Origin: Lyngbya sp. HA4199-MV5
Lineage (GTDB): Bacteria; Cyanobacteriota; Cyanobacteriia; Leptolyngbyales; Leptolyngbyaceae
DNA: 64,000 bases
Direction of reading: 5' to 3'
NCBI GenBank assembly: GCA_019359375.1
Contig: JAHHHL010000005.1
Coordinates: 62,001 to 126,000, forward strand
Part shown: piece after piece, positions 36,455-45,367 of the stretch
Layout of the letters: every line of letters begins with the position of its first letter
Position numbering within the stretch: the first letter of the stretch is position 1
Notes under the pieces: model-generated
The model's input: the letters and a program-made list of their open reading frames with translations, nothing else
Told to the model about the DNA's origin: nothing
Databases searched by the model: none
Made by a program: the position numbers and the translations under genes

Positions 36455-38395
36455 CTATGGAGATTGAGTCGCGCCTGTCTCCATCGGCACACTAGAATCA
36501 AGGCTTGAGATATCACTACCAGCAGCGGGAATTGACTGGCTTGATGTTTCAGGCACCACCGCCTGGGTTCCTGATGCGGCTGGCGTGCGGTTAAGGTATT
36601 GATAGACGGTGCGAGATGCTTTTTGCACCAGGTCATATGCCTGATCATCGTTGTGCGATCGCTTGATCAGCACTGTGAGCGCATAGCGCTTGCCGTTTGG
36701 CATATCAATCAACCCTACATCCCCAATCAAGCCGCCAATGTCACCTGTCTTGTGAGCAATGGTGGCTCCTTTCCCTAACCCCTGGGGCAATTGGCTGCGA
36801 TTGACGGTTCGCTGCATGATGTCCAACAGTCGATCGCGCGATCGCATCGAAACAAGCTCTCCTTGGCTAATGCGCGTCATCAGGAGTGCCATATCTTTGG
36901 GGCTGGTTGTATTCGTCCCACTCAAATCAGGCAGCAAGCTGTTGACAGCCGTTGACACCAATCCCCAAGACTGAAAGCGTTGATCGAGTGCAGTCATACC
37001 GCCCAAACGAGCAATCACCATATTGGTAGCGGTGTTATCGCTGATGGTAATCATTTTGGTCACGGTTTCCAGGGCAGTGAATTGGGTACCGATCGGCATT
37101 CCCTGCATCTCGCCCGATCCCCCTCCTACCAACTCTTTTCGCATCGTTAGCAGCTCATCCAAGCGAATCTTACCTGCATCCACATCCTGAAAAAAGGCAA
37201 TCAGAATCGGCACTTTGATGGTGCTGGCGGCAGCAAAGGAGGCACCACCATTGAGGTCTAAATAGGAACTGGTATCAAGGTCATACAAAAAGATGCCTGG
37301 TGTCAACCGAGGGTTTTGCAATGCCAGGGCTTGGAGAGCCGCTTTGAGAGACGTTAATTCTTGCCCCATTTTGGGCAGTTCCACGTCAGAGGCGCTTTCT
37401 GGAGAAAGACCATTTTGTGCTGAGGTTGCTGGCTGGGTGGACTGAGCGCTTGCAGCCGCATCTGCTTTCTTCCCCGCCTGTTGAGATGCGCCTGCGGACG
37501 ATCGTGCCGCTGGGTCGAGCACAGACAACATTGTGCCTACCAAAACGCCAATCCCGACGCTCAAGATCAGCATCCGGGCGGCATAGAGACCTGCCGAGAA
37601 ACTCCGCGATCGCGGTTGGGAAGGTCTATCCCGCTTGCGGGTTTGTGCCTCTGAATGAGCCTTCGATCGCTCTGTGGCTTGCGCCCGGGCAGAAAGGTCT
37701 GAAATAGACTTACGCAGCGCAGAATCACCACGACGTGAACGTTCCCGCGCTTCTCGCTTGAGTGTTAGAGCCTTAGCCTGAGCGCGTCGATCGACTGAAG
37801 AAGGCTGCAAAACGGTCATGGCTTGTGAGCCAGAGCCTTGCAGGGAATTGGGCTTTGCCATCCCGCGTCGCCAGCTATCCTGCCGGACAGACTGTTTTCC
37901 TTTCGGTGATTCAGCGCTAGGGTTGGAGGTGGGCGACCAGCTACTCACCTGGCGCGATCGTCCATCAACTGCCTGCCGTACCTGGGTCTCTGCAAGCTTT
38001 GAGGCGGCTTGCTCGCGCGATACTGGCTTAGACCGATACTTCAGCCGTTGCAAAAAATTAGGGGGTGGGACAATGCCAGCGGTCTGGATACTCTTTCGTC
38101 GCGCTTGCTGTAGCGCCGATCGCCGCGATGCACGCTGCTTTCCCTGCCCAAACAACACTTGCCAGAGAGTCAGGCGCTGCTGCCGTGTCGTGTCGCGGAG
38201 ACTGCTATTGCCGTTTGTTGGAGAGACATCTTTCGTTCCAGAAGGTTGAGCTTTGCCTGACCGCCTTTGTTCTGGTGGCGGTTGGCGATCGGCGTTGGCA
38301 TAATCGCGTGACCCTCGTTCTGGTCTCGACATGCGAGTGGAAACTGACGAATCATGATTGCGTGATCTGCGTGGCAGACCGCCCGGTTCTGGCAT
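36455..38395 (-). CDS. Serine hydrolase with beta-lactamase fold and long basic N-terminus
   Basis: A protein of about 646 residues. The first 270 are disordered, Arg/Ser/Gln-rich and strongly basic. One membrane helix (about 271-291, ARMLILSVGIGVLVGTML) then places the C-terminal domain outside the cytoplasm. That domain is class A beta-lactamase-like: Ser391-x-x-Lys394 (STIK), SDN at 452-454 and KTG at 549-551. The usual omega-loop Glu-x-x-Leu-Asn is replaced by PDLSGTN, so efficient penicillin hydrolysis is doubtful. A penicillin-binding or cell-wall esterase/peptidase role is as likely. The ATG at 38395 is preferred over a TTG five codons upstream. Confidence 0.85.
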   Translation of the reverse strand: MPEPGGLPRRSRNHDSSVSTRMSRPERGSRDYANADRQPPPEQRRSGKAQPSGTKDVSPTNGNSSLRDTTRQQRLTLWQVLFGQGKQRASRRSALQQARRKSIQTAGIVPPPNFLQRLKYRSKPVSREQAASKLAETQVRQAVDGRSRQVSSWSPTSNPSAESPKGKQSVRQDSWRRGMAKPNSLQGSGSQAMTVLQPSSVDRRAQAKALTLKREARERSRRGDSALRKSISDLSARAQATERSKAHSEAQTRKRDRPSQPRSRSFSAGLYAARMLILSVGIGVLVGTMLSVLDPAARSSAGASQQAGKKADAAASAQSTQPATSAQNGLSPESASDVELPKMGQELTSLKAALQALALQNPRLTPGIFLYDLDTSSYLDLNGGASFAAASTIKVPILIAFFQDVDAGKIRLDELLTMRKELVGGGSGEMQGMPIGTQFTALETVTKMITISDNTATNMVIARLGGMTALDQRFQSWGLVSTAVNSLLPDLSGTNTTSPKDMALLMTRISQGELVSMRSRDRLLDIMQRTVNRSQLPQGLGKGATIAHKTGDIGGLIGDVGLIDMPNGKRYALTVLIKRSHNDDQAYDLVQKASRTVYQYLNRTPAASGTQAVVPETSSQSIPAAGSDISSLDSSVPMETGATQSP

Positions 38396-38586
38396 AGCAC
38401 ACTCCGACAAAAGCTGAGGGACGAATCAGGATTGACGCAATAGTTTTCGCATACTTCTCGACAATGGGCAAGAGGCAAAATGCTCAACTGATGCCTTGCC
38501 TGCTGTCGATGCATCGTGTCAACCGAGAGCTATCAGAATTGTAGACTAACCATTTCCAAAAAAGACGTGGTTTTTCTAACCGTTAG

Positions 38587-39579
38587 CTAGTGTCCCGATG
38601 GGGTTTCACCCTGATCGCTATCTGCATCTGCCAGTGCAGCGCCCTCTGAAGGGTGAGTTTTTCGTTTGCTAGATTTTTTCACTGCCCACTCGACCTGACT
38701 CAAAATGCCCCGCAGCATAGCGACCTCTTCACTAGAAAGCAGTGCTCGGTTATATAACCGTCGAAATTTTTGCATGCGGCTGGCAGCGGTATGGGGATGC
38801 AAGTAGCCGATCGCCAACAACACGGTTTCAAGCTGCTGGTAGTAGCCTTCCAGGGTGTCTAAAGCGACGGGGGTGTGGGGTGTTGGGCGTGGGGTGTTGG
38901 GTGTTGGGTGTAGGGTGTAGGGTGTGGGGTGAGAGGGTTTTAAGTTCTTTACCTTCGCTGCTTCCATTGCCCCCTCCACATCCCCTGCTTCCCTTGCCTC
39001 CCCTGCTTCCCTTGCCTCCCCTGCTTCCCTTGCCTCCCCTGCCTCCCCTGCTCCCTCTGCCCCCTGCCTTTTTCCCTCCGCCTCCTGCTCCCACTGATAG
39101 AGTTCGTAGCAGCAGATAGCAACCGCTTGCGCCAGGTTTAAAGACGCGTAGGCAGGGCTAGAGGGAATGGCGACAAACCGTTGAGCATAGTTGAGTTCTT
39201 CGTTGCTCAACCCGCGATCTTCGGGACCAAAGATGATTGCACCTCGTTCCTGCAAAGGTGCTTCGAGCAACCAGGGCAAAGCCATTCTAGGAGGCTCTAA
39301 TACAGTCGCAACTCTGGGGCGGGCAGTGGTTGCGATCGCGCGTTGGCATCCCTTCAGCGCTTCTGGCAGCGTCGAAACGACGATCGCCGCTTCCAAAACA
39401 TCAGCAGCATGAACCGCCATCAAGCGCGCCTCTTCGCCCACTGGATCGCACTTTGGCTTGACTAACACTAAATGCTGCAAGCCCATATTTTTCATCACAC
39501 GGGCGATCGCGCCTACATTCAGCGCCCCCGCAGGCTCCACCAACACGATGCGGATCGTTGCCAATCCCAACTCAGTCAT
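38587..39579 (-). CDS. TrmH/TrmJ-family RNA methyltransferase with in-frame repeat insertion
   Basis: A SpoU/TrmH-class SAM-dependent RNA 2'-O-methyltransferase with the trefoil-knot fold. Motifs are RIVLVEPAGALNVGAIARVMKNMG (about 10-33), IIFGPEDRGLSNEEL (about 115-129) and the C-terminal knot block IPSSPAYASLNLAQAVAICCYEL (about 138-160). This pattern is closest to TrmJ/LasT proteins that modify tRNA position 32. The ATG at 39579 gives the normal N-terminus. Residues about 168-237 are low complexity (AGEAREAGEAREAG, then HPTPYTLHPTPNTP) and are encoded by the same short repeats found between genes. They lie between the catalytic domain and a C-terminal helical part, so activity is probably kept. 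Confidence 0.9.
   Translation of the reverse strand: MTELGLATIRIVLVEPAGALNVGAIARVMKNMGLQHLVLVKPKCDPVGEEARLMAVHAADVLEAAIVVSTLPEALKGCQRAIATTARPRVATVLEPPRMALPWLLEAPLQERGAIIFGPEDRGLSNEELNYAQRFVAIPSSPAYASLNLAQAVAICCYELYQWEQEAEGKRQGAEGAGEAGEAREAGEAREAGEAREAGDVEGAMEAAKVKNLKPSHPTPYTLHPTPNTPRPTPHTPVALDTLEGYYQQLETVLLAIGYLHPHTAASRMQKFRRLYNRALLSSEEVAMLRGILSQVEWAVKKSSKRKTHPSEGAALADADSDQGETPSGH
38869..39078. repeat. Short-repeat tract inside the methyltransferase gene
   Basis: 210 bp inside the open frame made of GGGTGTGGGGTGTTGGGCG-type units followed by CTTCCCTTGCCTCCCCTG-type units. The same kinds of units occur in intergenic tracts at 41205-41390 and 62100-62380. The length is a multiple of three and contains no stop in the coding frame. 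Confidence 0.8.
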
Positions 39580-39733
39580 AATATTAAGAGATAGAAGAAA
39601 GTAAGCAACCGTCACAGAGATGTAGAACCTCAAGCTCCAATCTACAAGCTGCGATCGCAAATGTTCGCCTTCTTTCCACCTCCTTCTTCATCCCCCATCC
39701 CTCTCATTTCATCCCTTCTCACCCCTCACCCCT

Positions 39734-39886
39734 ATGGGACGTGTCCGTTCTAAAGCTGATCTGCCAACGAAAATTTGTCCCGTGTGCGATCGTCCCTTCA
39801 CCTGGCGCAAAAAATGGGAGGACTGCTGGGACGACGTGAAATATTGCTCAGAGCGCTGCCGCCGCCGTCGATCGAAGCATGATTAG
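39734..39886 (+). CDS. DUF2256 small zinc-finger-like protein
   Basis: A 50-residue protein, MGRVRSKADLPTK then ICPVCDRPFTWRKKW, ending YCSERCRRRRSKHD. It matches the DUF2256 family, small proteins with a C-P-V-C and C-x3-C pair likely to bind zinc and a very basic tail. The function is unknown; RNA or DNA binding is a guess from the composition. The gene begins directly after a CCTCACCCCTATG tract. Family members often lie near photolyase or cryptochrome genes, but none is seen here. Confidence 0.9.
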   Translation: MGRVRSKADLPTKICPVCDRPFTWRKKWEDCWDDVKYCSERCRRRRSKHD

Positions 39887-40251
39887 TTTTTGGTTTTTAG
39901 TTGTTAGCTGTATTGACTCAAAATATTAGCCGCGTAGGGCGCTGTATCAGCTTTGCCATCCAAGAAAAGCGTCAGCGTAACGCACCGCGTATTTAAACTA
40001 ACTTGACGAGTCAATCAGTTAGCCATTAGCAGTTTGTGTCCCTCTCCTGTTGCTTAATAGAGCTGGAGCAGATTAAGAGATGGTGTGATCAAGCTCCTTG
40101 ACTGAGCTGTAAATTTTTCATCACAAGGAATGCTAAGTTTGTTTCCTTTAGCGCTTTGAGCTTGGAGGCTAGACCGACTCAATACCGTAGCGCCTTTCCT
40201 TCTAACAACTAAAAACCAACAACCAACCACTACGATCCAGAGGTTTCAGTC
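39887..40251. other. Gap upstream of the isoaspartyl peptidase gene
   Basis: About 365 bp without a gene. It contains a short TTTTTAGTTGTTAG unit at the left and AACTAAAAACCAACAACC units at the right, the usual tract elements, and otherwise no recognisable structure. The promoter of the peptidase gene is presumably here. Confidence 0.4.
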
Positions 40252-41211
40252 ATGCCAGCATCACGGGTGCAACCCAAACTGATTATTCACGGTGGAGCCG
40301 GAAGCTCCTTAAAGGGCAAGGGCGGCATTGAATCCGTGCGAAAGTCGCTTTATCGCGTGATTGATGAAGTCTATACGTTATTGCGCTCAGGAGCAGAAGC
40401 GCAGGCAGCCGTGATTCATGGTTGTCAGATGCTAGAAGATGATCCTCGCTTTAATGCGGGTACTGGCTCTGTCTTGCAATCGGATGGGCAGATTCGCATG
40501 AGTGCGGCATTGATGAATGGGCTAACGCAACGATTTAGTGGGGTGATTAACGTGTCGCGGGTGCAGAATCCCATTCATCTCGCTAGGGCACTGCAAAGCT
40601 CTCACGATCGCGTCCTCTCTGACATTGGCTCTGCCGAACTGCTGCGTGAATTGGAACTGCCTGCTTACGATCCCCTCACGGAAATTCGCCTACAGGAGTG
40701 GATACTGGAACGCCAAGGCAACTTTTCGAGAGAAATGGCGGGTGTGGTTGCCGAACGAGAATTGGTGGAAGATACGGCAGGACGGGGCACGATCGGGGTC
40801 GTCGTTCTGGATGACCAGGGACGCATTGCTGTCGGCACCTCCACAGGCGGCAAAGGCTTTGAACGCATCGGACGAGTCAGCGACTCTGCGATGCCTGCTG
40901 GGAACTATGCCACAGCTCATGCTGCCGTAAGTTGTACAGGCATTGGCGAAGATATCATTGACGAATGTTTGGCAGCGCGTATTGTGGTACGGGTGGATGA
41001 TGGACAACCCCTTGTCACCGCCTTTGAACGCTCTTTCCGGGAAGCTCACCAGCATCAGCGTGATTTAGGCGCGATCGGCTTAGACGCGACAGGAGCGATC
41101 GCCTGGGGCAAAACCAGCGAAGTCCTTCTTGCCGCCTACCACAATGGTGAAAAGGTCGGTGACACGCTGGAATGGGACGATGGCTTACTCGTCGGTGGTC
41201 TACCGGGGTGA
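40252..41211 (+). CDS. Isoaspartyl peptidase / L-asparaginase (Ntn hydrolase)
   Basis: Plant-type (type III) asparaginase family member, made as a precursor that cleaves itself to expose a catalytic threonine. The cleavage site is before Thr180 in DTAGRGTIGVVVLD. The oxyanion/substrate elements HGGAGS (13-18), NAGTGSVLQ (68-76) and GTSTGGKGFER are present. At 319 residues it is full length. These enzymes hydrolyse beta-aspartyl dipeptides from protein repair or cyanophycin breakdown, where beta-Asp-Arg is the product of cyanophycinase. The cyanophycin link is inferred; no cyanophycin gene is in the window. Confidence 0.95.
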   Translation: MPASRVQPKLIIHGGAGSSLKGKGGIESVRKSLYRVIDEVYTLLRSGAEAQAAVIHGCQMLEDDPRFNAGTGSVLQSDGQIRMSAALMNGLTQRFSGVINVSRVQNPIHLARALQSSHDRVLSDIGSAELLRELELPAYDPLTEIRLQEWILERQGNFSREMAGVVAERELVEDTAGRGTIGVVVLDDQGRIAVGTSTGGKGFERIGRVSDSAMPAGNYATAHAAVSCTGIGEDIIDECLAARIVVRVDDGQPLVTAFERSFREAHQHQRDLGAIGLDATGAIAWGKTSEVLLAAYHNGEKVGDTLEWDDGLLVGGLPG

Positions 41212-41395
41212 GGGAGTGGGGAGTGGAGAGTGGGGAGTGGGGTGCAGGGTGTAGGGTGTGGGGTAAGTTGAAGCGCCAAACTCAGAATGTTCTGCCTCTC
41301 CGTGTCCCCGCGTCTCTGCGGTTCCCCCTGCTCCCCCTGCTTCCCTACCTTCTGCCTCCTGCCTCCTGCCCTCTGCCTCCTCACTAATTCCGATG
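41205..41395. repeat. Short-repeat tract between isoaspartyl peptidase and NAD kinase genes
   Basis: GGGGAGTGGAGAGTGGGGAGTG-type purine units (broken by single changes), then GGGTGTAGGGTGTGGGG, then CCTGCTCCCCCTGCTTCC and CTGCCTCCTGCC pyrimidine units. It overlaps the last codons of the peptidase gene and reaches the stop of the NAD kinase gene. The units match the in-gene tract of the methyltransferase. Confidence 0.7.
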
Positions 41396-42304
41396 ATTAT
41401 TGCTGTAATGCACTCTTGCCCCCGCCCATTGCAGCTTCTCTCTCAATGTTTGGTAATACGAATAGTCTTCTCGGAGAATGATAAATCTAGCCTGACAGTC
41501 AGCGGCGCGAATATCTACACGCTGTCCAGGCCAGATAGATGTGGCTAAAACTCCATCCATCCACAGTTTTGTGTTGAGTTCATGATCAGCCAGAGGCCAA
41601 ATACTGACAACAGAACCAGGAGGCAGCACGATCGGGCGGCTTGAAAGACTCAGAGGGCAAATCGGCGTAACGACGATCGCAGCCATACCGGGATGAATAA
41701 TGGGACCATTTGCCGCGACGGTGTAGCACGTTGAACCTGTGGGCGTTGCCACGATCAAGCCATCCCCCTGGTACTGATCGACCACTTCGCCATCGATTTC
41801 CATTTCCAAAATCGACGTGATCATGCGATCGGCAGACGCAGGCTTGATGCACATCTCATTCAACGCCAGGTAGCGATCGCTCACCAGTTTCAAGTTGGTG
41901 CGATTGCCCTCAAAAATACCCGCTTGCAGCATCATGCGCTGCTGTACCGCAAAGCGATCTTCCAACAGGCGATCCCAGACCTGTTCGGAGCGTTCAAAGT
42001 CATCCAACGACTCGGTTAGAAAGCCTAAATGCCCACCCACATTCACCGCCAAAATTGGAATGCAGTCGGCAGCGAGATTACGGGCAGCAGAAAGCGCCGT
42101 GCCGTCGCCACCCAGCACGATCGCCAGGTCGATCGGTTGTGTTACCGAAGCCAGAAAAACAGGATACGGATTATCTTTTGGTCCACTGGGACCCATCAAG
42201 ACTTTGCAACCCCGACTTTCAAGCTGTTTGGCACACGTTTCTGCCCAGCGTCGGCTCATTAAATCGCCAGCTTTGTGAGCAATGATGACCTGCTTTAGTT
42301 GCAC
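41384..42304 (-). CDS. nadK: NAD(+) kinase
   Basis: Phosphorylates NAD to NADP with ATP or polyphosphate. The GGDGT phosphate-binding motif is at 65-69 with the catalytic-region aspartate, and VGGHLGFLTES follows at about 89-99. The adenine/ribose block YQGDGLIVATPTGSTCYTVAANGP is at about 178-200. Length of 306 residues is typical. The start is GTG. The gene lies directly downstream of the ndhE end on the same strand, an association seen in other cyanobacteria, though a repeat-filled gap of about 195 bp separates the two. Confidence 0.95.
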   Translation of the reverse strand: MQLKQVIIAHKAGDLMSRRWAETCAKQLESRGCKVLMGPSGPKDNPYPVFLASVTQPIDLAIVLGGDGTALSAARNLAADCIPILAVNVGGHLGFLTESLDDFERSEQVWDRLLEDRFAVQQRMMLQAGIFEGNRTNLKLVSDRYLALNEMCIKPASADRMITSILEMEIDGEVVDQYQGDGLIVATPTGSTCYTVAANGPIIHPGMAAIVVTPICPLSLSSRPIVLPPGSVVSIWPLADHELNTKLWMDGVLATSIWPGQRVDIRAADCQARFIILREDYSYYQTLREKLQWAGARVHYSNNHRN

Positions 42305-42498
42305 GTTAGATGGTTTTTAGTTTTTAGTTTTTAGTTCTTAGTAGGCAGTCGATGAGCAGGTAAGGTGATTTCTAGATAAAAATTTACCTGTAGTGCGAGC
42401 GTCTCGCTCGCGTCGCGGGCAAGGTGCCCACACTACAAAGGTAATTTAATGGCTGGAAATCTCCTAACAACTAACAACTAACAACCAACAACTACCAA
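42305..42498. repeat. Repeat-filled gap between ndhE and nadK
   Basis: Starts with TTTTTAGTTTTTAGTTTTTAG units, ends with AACAACTAACAACCAACAAC units, and contains a double-hairpin element at 42390-42436. It carries no gene. Confidence 0.65.
42390..42436. repeat. Double-hairpin dispersed repeat, copy 3
   Basis: GTAGTGCGAGCGTCTCGCTCGC followed by GTCGCGGGCAAGGTGCCCACACTAC. The outer GTAGTG/CACTAC arms and two inner stems match copies at 20033 and 23874, but the GAGCG and GGGC stems are in the opposite order, as if the element were in the other orientation. Confidence 0.8.
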
Positions 42499-42804
42499 CT
42501 ACCATTTCAGCAGATTGAACTGCTCCATATCCACTGTATCCCGGTTGCGATAGATGGCAAGCACGATCGCCAAGCCAACCGCTGCTTCTGCCGCCGCGAT
42601 CGCAATCACAAACGTCGTAAAAACTTGTCCCTTCACATCTTGGGCATCCAGGTAGTTTGAAAACGCCATGAGGTTGAGGTTGACCGCATTCAGCATTAGC
42701 TCAACCGACATTAGCACCCGGACAGCATTGCGGCTGGTAATCAAGCCAAAAATACCAATGCAAAAGAGAGCCGCCGCCACAATCAGAAAATATTGAAGTT
42801 GCAT
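42499..42804 (-). CDS. ndhE: NDH-1 subunit NdhE (NuoK-like)
   Basis: Small membrane subunit of the photosynthetic/respiratory NAD(P)H dehydrogenase-like complex. It has 101 residues and three helices, with the conserved helix [19 protein letters not shown] carrying the key glutamate of the proton path, and the second acidic residue in [19 protein letters not shown]. It is the last gene of gltA-ndhA-I-G-E and lies 23 bp after ndhG. Confidence 0.97.
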   Translation of the reverse strand: MQLQYFLIVAAALFCIGIFGLITSRNAVRVLMSVELMLNAVNLNLMAFSNYLDAQDVKGQVFTTFVIAIAAAEAAVGLAIVLAIYRNRDTVDMEQFNLLKW

Positions 42805-42827
42805 AAACTACCTCATAGACTACCGAC

Positions 42828-43472
42828 CTAATTGTTCTGCTCAGAGGGTGAACGGGCGATCGTTGCTTCTGGTGCGCCGGGTCCAACCGAAATCAACTCG
42901 CGGGGACGTTCTGGCAGCGTCAATGCAGGCTGTTGAAGCGGTGCTACGGCATCATCGGGCAGGAGTTCTCGTCGCGCCAGCATAATGGCTCCAATCAGCG
43001 CCATCAACAGCAGCACCGATGCCAATTCAAAGGGCAGCAGAAAGTCCGTAAAAAAGTGCTTACCGATGGTCACGATCGAGCTATTACCGGCTGCTACGCC
43101 AGTAGAAAATGCCCACGGTGTCGATACCACCATGACGCTTAACAGCGCAAACAGTCCCGCACACACCAGCGCCGTTGCACCCCGTCGAATCCACGCTCTC
43201 GACACGGGTACAAAATCTTGTCGCTTGTTCACCAGCATGATGGCAAACAGAATCAGCACGTTGACCGCGCCGACGTAAATCAGAACCTGAGCCGTTGCTA
43301 CGAAATCAGCATTGAGCAACAGATACAGCCCCGCAATGCTAATAAACACTCCACCCAGCAGAAACGCCGAGTACACAATGTTTGATAACAAGACAACGCC
43401 TAATGCTGCCCCGATCGCCATCAGAGACAAGAGACCAAACGAAACAATTTGTACGCCTTCAGCTAAATTCAC
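42828..43472 (-). CDS. ndhG: NDH-1 subunit NdhG (NuoJ-like)
   Basis: A 214-residue membrane subunit of complex I with five helices. Typical blocks are GVVLLSNIVYSAFLLGGVFISIAGLYLLLNADFVA (about 24-58, named by core) and QVLIYVGAVNVLILFAIML (about 62-80). The soluble C-terminal tail is short. The start is GTG, with AAGGAG about 12 bp upstream. It sits between ndhI and ndhE on the same strand; a small CAGCGTTCAGCG repeat occupies the gap before it. Confidence 0.97.
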   Translation of the reverse strand: MNLAEGVQIVSFGLLSLMAIGAALGVVLLSNIVYSAFLLGGVFISIAGLYLLLNADFVATAQVLIYVGAVNVLILFAIMLVNKRQDFVPVSRAWIRRGATALVCAGLFALLSVMVVSTPWAFSTGVAAGNSSIVTIGKHFFTDFLLPFELASVLLLMALIGAIMLARRELLPDDAVAPLQQPALTLPERPRELISVGPGAPEATIARSPSEQNN

Positions 43473-43569
43473 AGGGATCAGTCTCCTTATGTAGGAGCTA
43501 TCAGCGTTCAGCGCTCAGCGTTCGGTCAAGGGAATACTCAACCAAGCGCTAACGACTGACAACGGACAG

Positions 43570-44151
43570 CTATTTCTCCGTTTCGACAATTTCTTCGGGA
43601 CGCAAGCCTGCCCGACGCGAACCTGCTGGCAACCCATGCGGCTCGACAACGCCCTTTGGCAGGTAGGCAAACTCTCTGAGTGGAGTCACCATCGGGTCTT
43701 CGGTAACTTTGTATGGCAAGCGACCGAGTGCCACGTTATCGTAGTTCAGCTCGTGGCGATCGTAGGTCGAAAGCTCGTATTCTTCCGTCATCGATAGGCA
43801 ATTAGTAGGGCAGTACTCCACGCAGTTACCGCAAAAAATGCAGACCCCAAAGTCAATACTGTAGTGATTGAGCTTTTTCTTTTTGGTTTCAGGACTGAAT
43901 TCCCAATCCACGACAGGCAGGTTAATCGGACAAACCCGCACACAGACCTCGCACGCAATACACTTATCAAACTCAAAATGAATGCGTCCCCGAAAGCGTT
44001 CTGACGGAATCAGCTTTTCGTAAGGGTACTGTACCGTTACGGGGCGGCGCTGCATGTGATCAAACGTCACAGCCAGACCCTGCCCGATATACTTTGCCGC
44101 CTGAACGGTTTCTTTGGTGTAGTCACTGACTTGTTTGAGGAACTTCAGCAT
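43570..44151 (-). CDS. ndhI: NDH-1 subunit NdhI (NuoI-like, two [4Fe-4S] clusters)
   Basis: Peripheral-arm iron-sulfur subunit passing electrons from ferredoxin toward plastoquinone. It has two cysteine sets: [12 protein letters not shown] (about 64-75) and [12 protein letters not shown] (about 103-114), each C-x2-C-x2-C-x3-C. The ATG at 44151 gives the family N-terminus MLKFLKQV; the frame is open ten codons further up but with no suitable start context. The C-terminal tail ([17 protein letters not shown]) is characteristic of cyanobacterial members. Confidence 0.97.
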   Translation of the reverse strand: MLKFLKQVSDYTKETVQAAKYIGQGLAVTFDHMQRRPVTVQYPYEKLIPSERFRGRIHFEFDKCIACEVCVRVCPINLPVVDWEFSPETKKKKLNHYSIDFGVCIFCGNCVEYCPTNCLSMTEEYELSTYDRHELNYDNVALGRLPYKVTEDPMVTPLREFAYLPKGVVEPHGLPAGSRRAGLRPEEIVETEK

Positions 44152-44248
44152 AAGACTCTTTTTGGAAGGATAAAGGATCAACGATAGAGGATAAGGAGGC
44201 GTTACCCATGCTTTTAGCCTTGAGCCTTAAGCCTTTATCCTTTCGGAC

Positions 44249-45367
44249 TTAGCCGCCAAACGCGAACGGAAAAGCAAGTTTGAGGGCTGCCGTCAATAGT
44301 AAATTAACCAACGAGATGGGCAACAGAAACTTCCAGCCTAAATCTAACAATTGATCGATCCGCACGCGAGGAACCGTCCAGCGCAACAAAATCGCTAGAA
44401 AGACCAATAAGTAAGCTTTGAGTACAGTCATCGTAATGCCGAGCGAAGCGGTAATGATCTGGAAAATTGGATTGAATTCATCAATTCCCAGCACATCGGC
44501 AACGATCGTCAGCGGAATCGGAAAATCCCAGCCACCCAGATAGAGTACAGCTACTAACAGCGCCGATAGGACAAGATTGACATAGGAACCCAGATAGAAC
44601 AACGCAAACTTCATCCCTGAATATTCAGTTTGATAGCCTGCTACGAGTTCTTCCTCCGCTTCTGGGAGGTCAAACGGCATCCGCTCACATTCCGCCAGCG
44701 CTGCAATCCAGAAGATGACAAAACCAACGGGTTGTCGCCAAATGTTCCAGCCCAGAATGCCGTAGCCAGACTGCTGTTGCACAATATCGATCGTACTCAA
44801 CGAATTGGACATCATCGCGATCGCCAGCACAGAAAGCGCTAACGGGATCTCATAACTGATTGATTGAGCCGCCGCGCGTAAGCCACCAAGCAACGAATAC
44901 TTGTTATTAGAGGCATAGCCCGACATTAGTAGACCGATCGGTGCCACGCTCGACAGCGCAATCCACAAAAACACGCCCATGCCAACATCCGTCACCACCA
45001 GATTTTGACCAAACGGCACAATCAGGTAAGACAGAAAAACTGGAATGACGACAATCACTGGACCAAGCGTAAAGAGCAAGGCATCCGAATTCGCGGGTAC
45101 AACGTCCTCTTTAAAGACCAGTTTTAAGCCATCAGCCACCGGAGCCAATACACCTAGCGGACCAATATACTCAGGACCGATCCGCTGCTGCGCTGCGGCT
45201 GAAATCTTCCGCTCTAGCCACACCACAACCAGCACGCCGACCGTAGCACCCACCAGCATCAGTAGCATTGGTAAGGGCATCCAAATCGCTTTTGCAACAC
45301 CAATGGGGAGTCCCAGATCGGTTAGGGACTGGATAAACACTTCTTGTAAGTCTATGCCTGAGTTCAT
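44249..45367 (-). CDS. ndhA: NDH-1 subunit NdhA (NuoH-like)
   Basis: Quinone-site membrane subunit of complex I, 372 residues and about eight helices. Conserved blocks include [21 protein letters not shown] (about 51-70), [15 protein letters not shown], and [25 protein letters not shown] (around 228-252), which carries the glutamates near the quinone channel. It is the first ndh gene after gltA in this cluster. The upstream 507-bp gap holds a probable terminator for gltA. Confidence 0.98.
   Translation of the reverse strand: MNSGIDLQEVFIQSLTDLGLPIGVAKAIWMPLPMLLMLVGATVGVLVVVWLERKISAAAQQRIGPEYIGPLGVLAPVADGLKLVFKEDVVPANSDALLFTLGPVIVVIPVFLSYLIVPFGQNLVVTDVGMGVFLWIALSSVAPIGLLMSGYASNNKYSLLGGLRAAAQSISYEIPLALSVLAIAMMSNSLSTIDIVQQQSGYGILGWNIWRQPVGFVIFWIAALAECERMPFDLPEAEEELVAGYQTEYSGMKFALFYLGSYVNLVLSALLVAVLYLGGWDFPIPLTIVADVLGIDEFNPIFQIITASLGITMTVLKAYLLVFLAILLRWTVPRVRIDQLLDLGWKFLLPISLVNLLLTAALKLAFPFAFGG

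Noticed and set aside
38860-39080. Possible CRISPR-like array from regular short repeats
   Set aside because: Units are simple-sequence heptamer-like tracts without unique spacers; the same class fills ordinary gaps.
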